In this document: positions 6,200-7,627 of the stretch, piece by piece
How the letters are laid out: each line of letters begins with the position of its first letter
Position numbering within the stretch: the stretch's first letter is position 1
Assembly (NCBI GenBank): GCA_903918595.1
Contig: CAIXFB010000116.1
Location: 1-7,627, forward strand
DNA length: 7,627 nt
Direction: 5' to 3'
Origin: an uncultured Actinomycetes bacterium
GTDB taxonomy: Bacteria > Actinomycetota > Actinomycetes > S36-B12
Program-made: the position numbers and the translations under genes
The notes under the pieces: generated by a model
Told to the model about the DNA's origin: nothing
The model's input: the letters and a program-made list of their open reading frames with translations, nothing else
The model's database searches: none

Positions 6200-7132
6200 G
6201 TGAGCGAGATCCGAAACGTCATCATCGTTGGCTCCGGCCCAGCCGGCTATACCGCTGCCGTCTACGCAGCCCGCGCCCAACTGAACCCCTTGGTCTTTGA
6301 GGGTTCGGTCACCGCAGGCGGTGCACTCATGAACACGACTGAGGTTGAGAACTTCCCCGGTTTTGTCGACGGCATCATGGGACCGGCCCTCATGGAGAAC
6401 ATGCGCGGTCAGGCAGCACGTTTCGGTGCCGAACTCATCACCGACGACGTCACCTCGATGGATCTCTCTGGTGAGATCAAGACGGTTGTCGATGGAGCAG
6501 GTAACACCCACCAAGCCAAAGCCATCATCTTGGCGATGGGATCGGGTTACCGAGAGCTCGGTTTGGAGAACGAGAAGCGACTCTCCGGACACGGCGTCTC
6601 GTGGTGCGCAACGTGTGATGGATTCTTCTTCCGCGACCAAGACATCGCCGTGGTGGGCGGCGGAGACTCAGCCCTCGAAGAGGCAACGTTCCTCACCCGC
6701 TTCGCAAAGTCTGTCACGCTGATCCACCGCCGTGATTCCCTTCGGGCCAGCAAGATCATGCAGGAACGAGCTTTGTCGAATCAGAAAATGAAGTTCGCCT
6801 GGAACAGTGAGGTCGTTGACGTCCTCGGCGATGCCAAGCTCAGCGGTGTCATTCTCAAAGACACCGTGACAGGACAGACCCGCGAACTCCCCATCACCGG
6901 GCTCTTCATCGCCATTGGCCACGACCCCCGCTCCGAATTGATCGTCGGCCAGGTCGATCTCGACGCCGAAAACTATGTCCGGGTCAACGCCCCCTCCACG
7001 CAGACCAATCTGCCGGGGGTCTTCGCGTGTGGGGATCTCGTCGATCACACCTACCGCCAGGCCATCACCGCGGCCGGAACCGGCTGCGCCGCCGCCCTGG
7101 ATGCTGAACGTTTCCTGGCCGCGGCCGAATAG
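6200..7132 (+). CDS. trxB: Thioredoxin reductase (NADPH, FAD)
   Basis: A 310-residue low-molecular-weight thioredoxin reductase, the normal bacterial length. It passes electrons from NADPH through FAD and an active-site disulfide to oxidised thioredoxin in the cytoplasm. The FAD dinucleotide motif is GSGPAG (11-16). The redox centre WCATCDG gives C136 and C139, matching E. coli C135/C138. The NADPH-binding motif GGGDSALEE starts at G153, and an HRRD motif typical of NADPH binding follows. The C-terminal FAD motif GVFACGDL contains D279, followed by RQAITAAGTGC. All catalytic elements are present, so the enzyme should be active. It sits behind a probable disulfide-stress promoter and is followed 66 bases later by its substrate thioredoxin, the same arrangement as trxB2-trxC in mycobacteria. 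Start chosen from the Shine-Dalgarno at 6185-6192. Confidence 0.97.
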   Translation: MSEIRNVIIVGSGPAGYTAAVYAARAQLNPLVFEGSVTAGGALMNTTEVENFPGFVDGIMGPALMENMRGQAARFGAELITDDVTSMDLSGEIKTVVDGAGNTHQAKAIILAMGSGYRELGLENEKRLSGHGVSWCATCDGFFFRDQDIAVVGGGDSALEEATFLTRFAKSVTLIHRRDSLRASKIMQERALSNQKMKFAWNSEVVDVLGDAKLSGVILKDTVTGQTRELPITGLFIAIGHDPRSELIVGQVDLDAENYVRVNAPSTQTNLPGVFACGDLVDHTYRQAITAAGTGCAAALDAERFLAAAE

Positions 7133-7186
7133 GTGACTTGGTCCGCATAGCGCGTAGTCTGTCCGTGAACGACTTACCAAATTTCC

Positions 7187-7192
7187 GAGGAG
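7187..7192 (+). promoter_or_regulatory. Ribosome binding site of trxA
   Basis: GAGGAG is followed by two consecutive in-frame ATG codons. It lies three bases before ATG 7196 and six bases before ATG 7199; the second has the better spacing, so it is taken as the start. The choice changes the protein by one methionine. Confidence 0.7.
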
Positions 7193-7198
7193 AACATG

Positions 7199-7519
7199 AT
7201 GGGTGCCACCAAGATTGTGACCGACGCAAGCTTTGCCGACGACGTTCTGATGAGCGAAAAGCCCGTCATCGTTGACTTCTGGGCAGAGTGGTGTGGTCCG
7301 TGCAAGATGATCGCCCCCATCCTGGAGGAAATCGCGGCAGAGAACGATGCCATCACGGTCGTCAAACTCAACGTCGATGAGAACCCGGCAACCGCAGCCG
7401 CCTACGGCATCACGTCCATCCCGACCATGAACGTGTTCAAGGGCGGGCAGATCGTCAAGACCATCATCGGTGCAAAGCCCAAGGCTGCTCTGCTCGCTGA
7501 TCTGAACTCGATTCTGTAG
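7199..7519 (+). CDS. trxA: Thioredoxin
   Basis: A 106-residue thioredoxin, the typical length. It reduces protein disulfides in the cytoplasm and is recharged by the TrxB encoded just upstream. The active site WCGPCK gives C32 and C35, numbered as in E. coli thioredoxin. It is preceded by the buried-strand phrase VIVDFWAEW, and the cis-proline loop SIPTM has P75. The C-terminal part GGQIVKTIIGAKPKAALLADL is the usual last strand and helix. The 66-base gap after trxB contains no promoter I can support, so it is probably co-transcribed with trxB from the promoter at 6094-6120. The cwlM-like gene follows after four bases. Equivalent to mycobacterial trxC (Rv3914). ATG 7196 is an alternative start. 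Confidence 0.96.
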   Translation: MGATKIVTDASFADDVLMSEKPVIVDFWAEWCGPCKMIAPILEEIAAENDAITVVKLNVDENPATAAAYGITSIPTMNVFKGGQIVKTIIGAKPKAALLADLNSIL

Positions 7520-7523
7520 GGGC

Positions 7524-7627
7524 ATGATCCGCCTTGGTTCCACCGGGGCGGCCGTCGCGGAGGTACGCGCGCGGCTCGCGTATCTGGGTCTATGTCATGT
7601 TGAGACCGGTGATTCGTTCGACGTAGA
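7524..7627 (+). CDS. cwlM: CwlM-like N-acetylmuramoyl-L-alanine amidase family protein, N-terminal fragment (3' end outside window)
   Basis: Only 34 codons are visible. They read MIRLGSTGAAVAEVRARLAYLG and onward, the start of a peptidoglycan-binding domain (PG_binding_1 type: G-x-x-G-x-x-V-x-x-x-Q/R-x-x-L-x-x-L-G). ATG 7524 lies four bases after the trxA stop with only a short G-rich stretch before it, suggesting coupled translation. In actinobacteria the gene after trxB-trxA is typically cwlM (Rv3915), which carries peptidoglycan-binding repeats followed by an Amidase_3 domain. In mycobacteria phosphorylated cytoplasmic CwlM activates MurA, controlling peptidoglycan precursor supply. No signal peptide is seen, which agrees with a cytoplasmic protein. 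The amidase domain itself is out of view, so the identification depends on the domain start and gene order. Confidence 0.7.
   Translation, partial: MIRLGSTGAAVAEVRARLAYLGLCHVETGDSFDV

Noticed and set aside
7133..7198. Separate promoter for trxA in the trxB-trxA gap
   Set aside because: No -35/-10 pair with acceptable spacing could be found; TAGTCT at 7155-7160 has no matching -35.
6668..7543. Long open frame (291 codons) on the - strand opposite trxB and trxA
   Set aside because: It lies wholly antisense to two certain genes, its product is low in recognisable motifs, and codon bias at this G+C readily leaves such frames open.

Overview
The window carries one side of a conserved actinobacterial gene block, all on the + strand, with moderately high G+C by eye. 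The order is: end of a secreted or membrane DUF6049-type protein, MurJ lipid II flippase, membrane-anchored pseudokinase, SigM-type ECF sigma factor, membrane anti-sigma factor, 4'-phosphopantetheinyl transferase, thioredoxin reductase, thioredoxin, and the start of a peptidoglycan-amidase-like protein. Apart from the transferase, this matches the Mycobacterium tuberculosis segment Rv3909 to Rv3915 (Rv3909, mviN, sigM, its anti-sigma factor, trxB2, trxC, cwlM). The host is therefore very likely an Actinomycetota member, and in those genomes the block lies near the chromosome origin. I cannot assign a family or genus.

Layout. Bases 1-621 hold the C-terminal part of the DUF6049-like protein, which overlaps murJ by four bases (GTGA). 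murJ (618-2312) is followed by a separate pseudokinase gene (2326-3909, or from 2302). In mycobacteria these two are a single MviN polypeptide. After 29 bases comes the sigma gene (3939-4571). Its 3' end contains two tandem RNA hairpins and an unusually long Shine-Dalgarno sequence, which serve the overlapping anti-sigma gene (ATGA, 4568-5425). A Sfp-type phosphopantetheinyl transferase gene (5438-6088) follows 12 bases later, and its start codon lies inside an inverted repeat.

The only sizeable gene-free stretch is 6089-6199. It holds a GC-rich hairpin, a match to the SigR/SigH-type disulfide-stress promoter (GGAAT-N19-GTT), and a second hairpin near the predicted 5' end of the trxB message. 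trxB (6200-7132) and trxA (7199-7519) follow, and four bases later the cwlM-like gene starts (7524) and runs off the window.

How the genes fit together. MurJ, the pseudokinase with its extracytoplasmic domain, and the CwlM-like protein belong to peptidoglycan precursor export and its control. The sigma/anti-sigma pair is a surface-signal switch, and the anti-sigma factor has two extracytoplasmic cysteines. TrxB and TrxA form a complete NADPH-driven disulfide-reducing pair behind their own probable redox-stress promoter. I see no mobile element, CRISPR array, tRNA or rRNA. No wholly new system is evident. The most unusual points are the inserted phosphopantetheinyl transferase, the RNA-level signals at the sigma/anti-sigma junction, and the trxB promoter.
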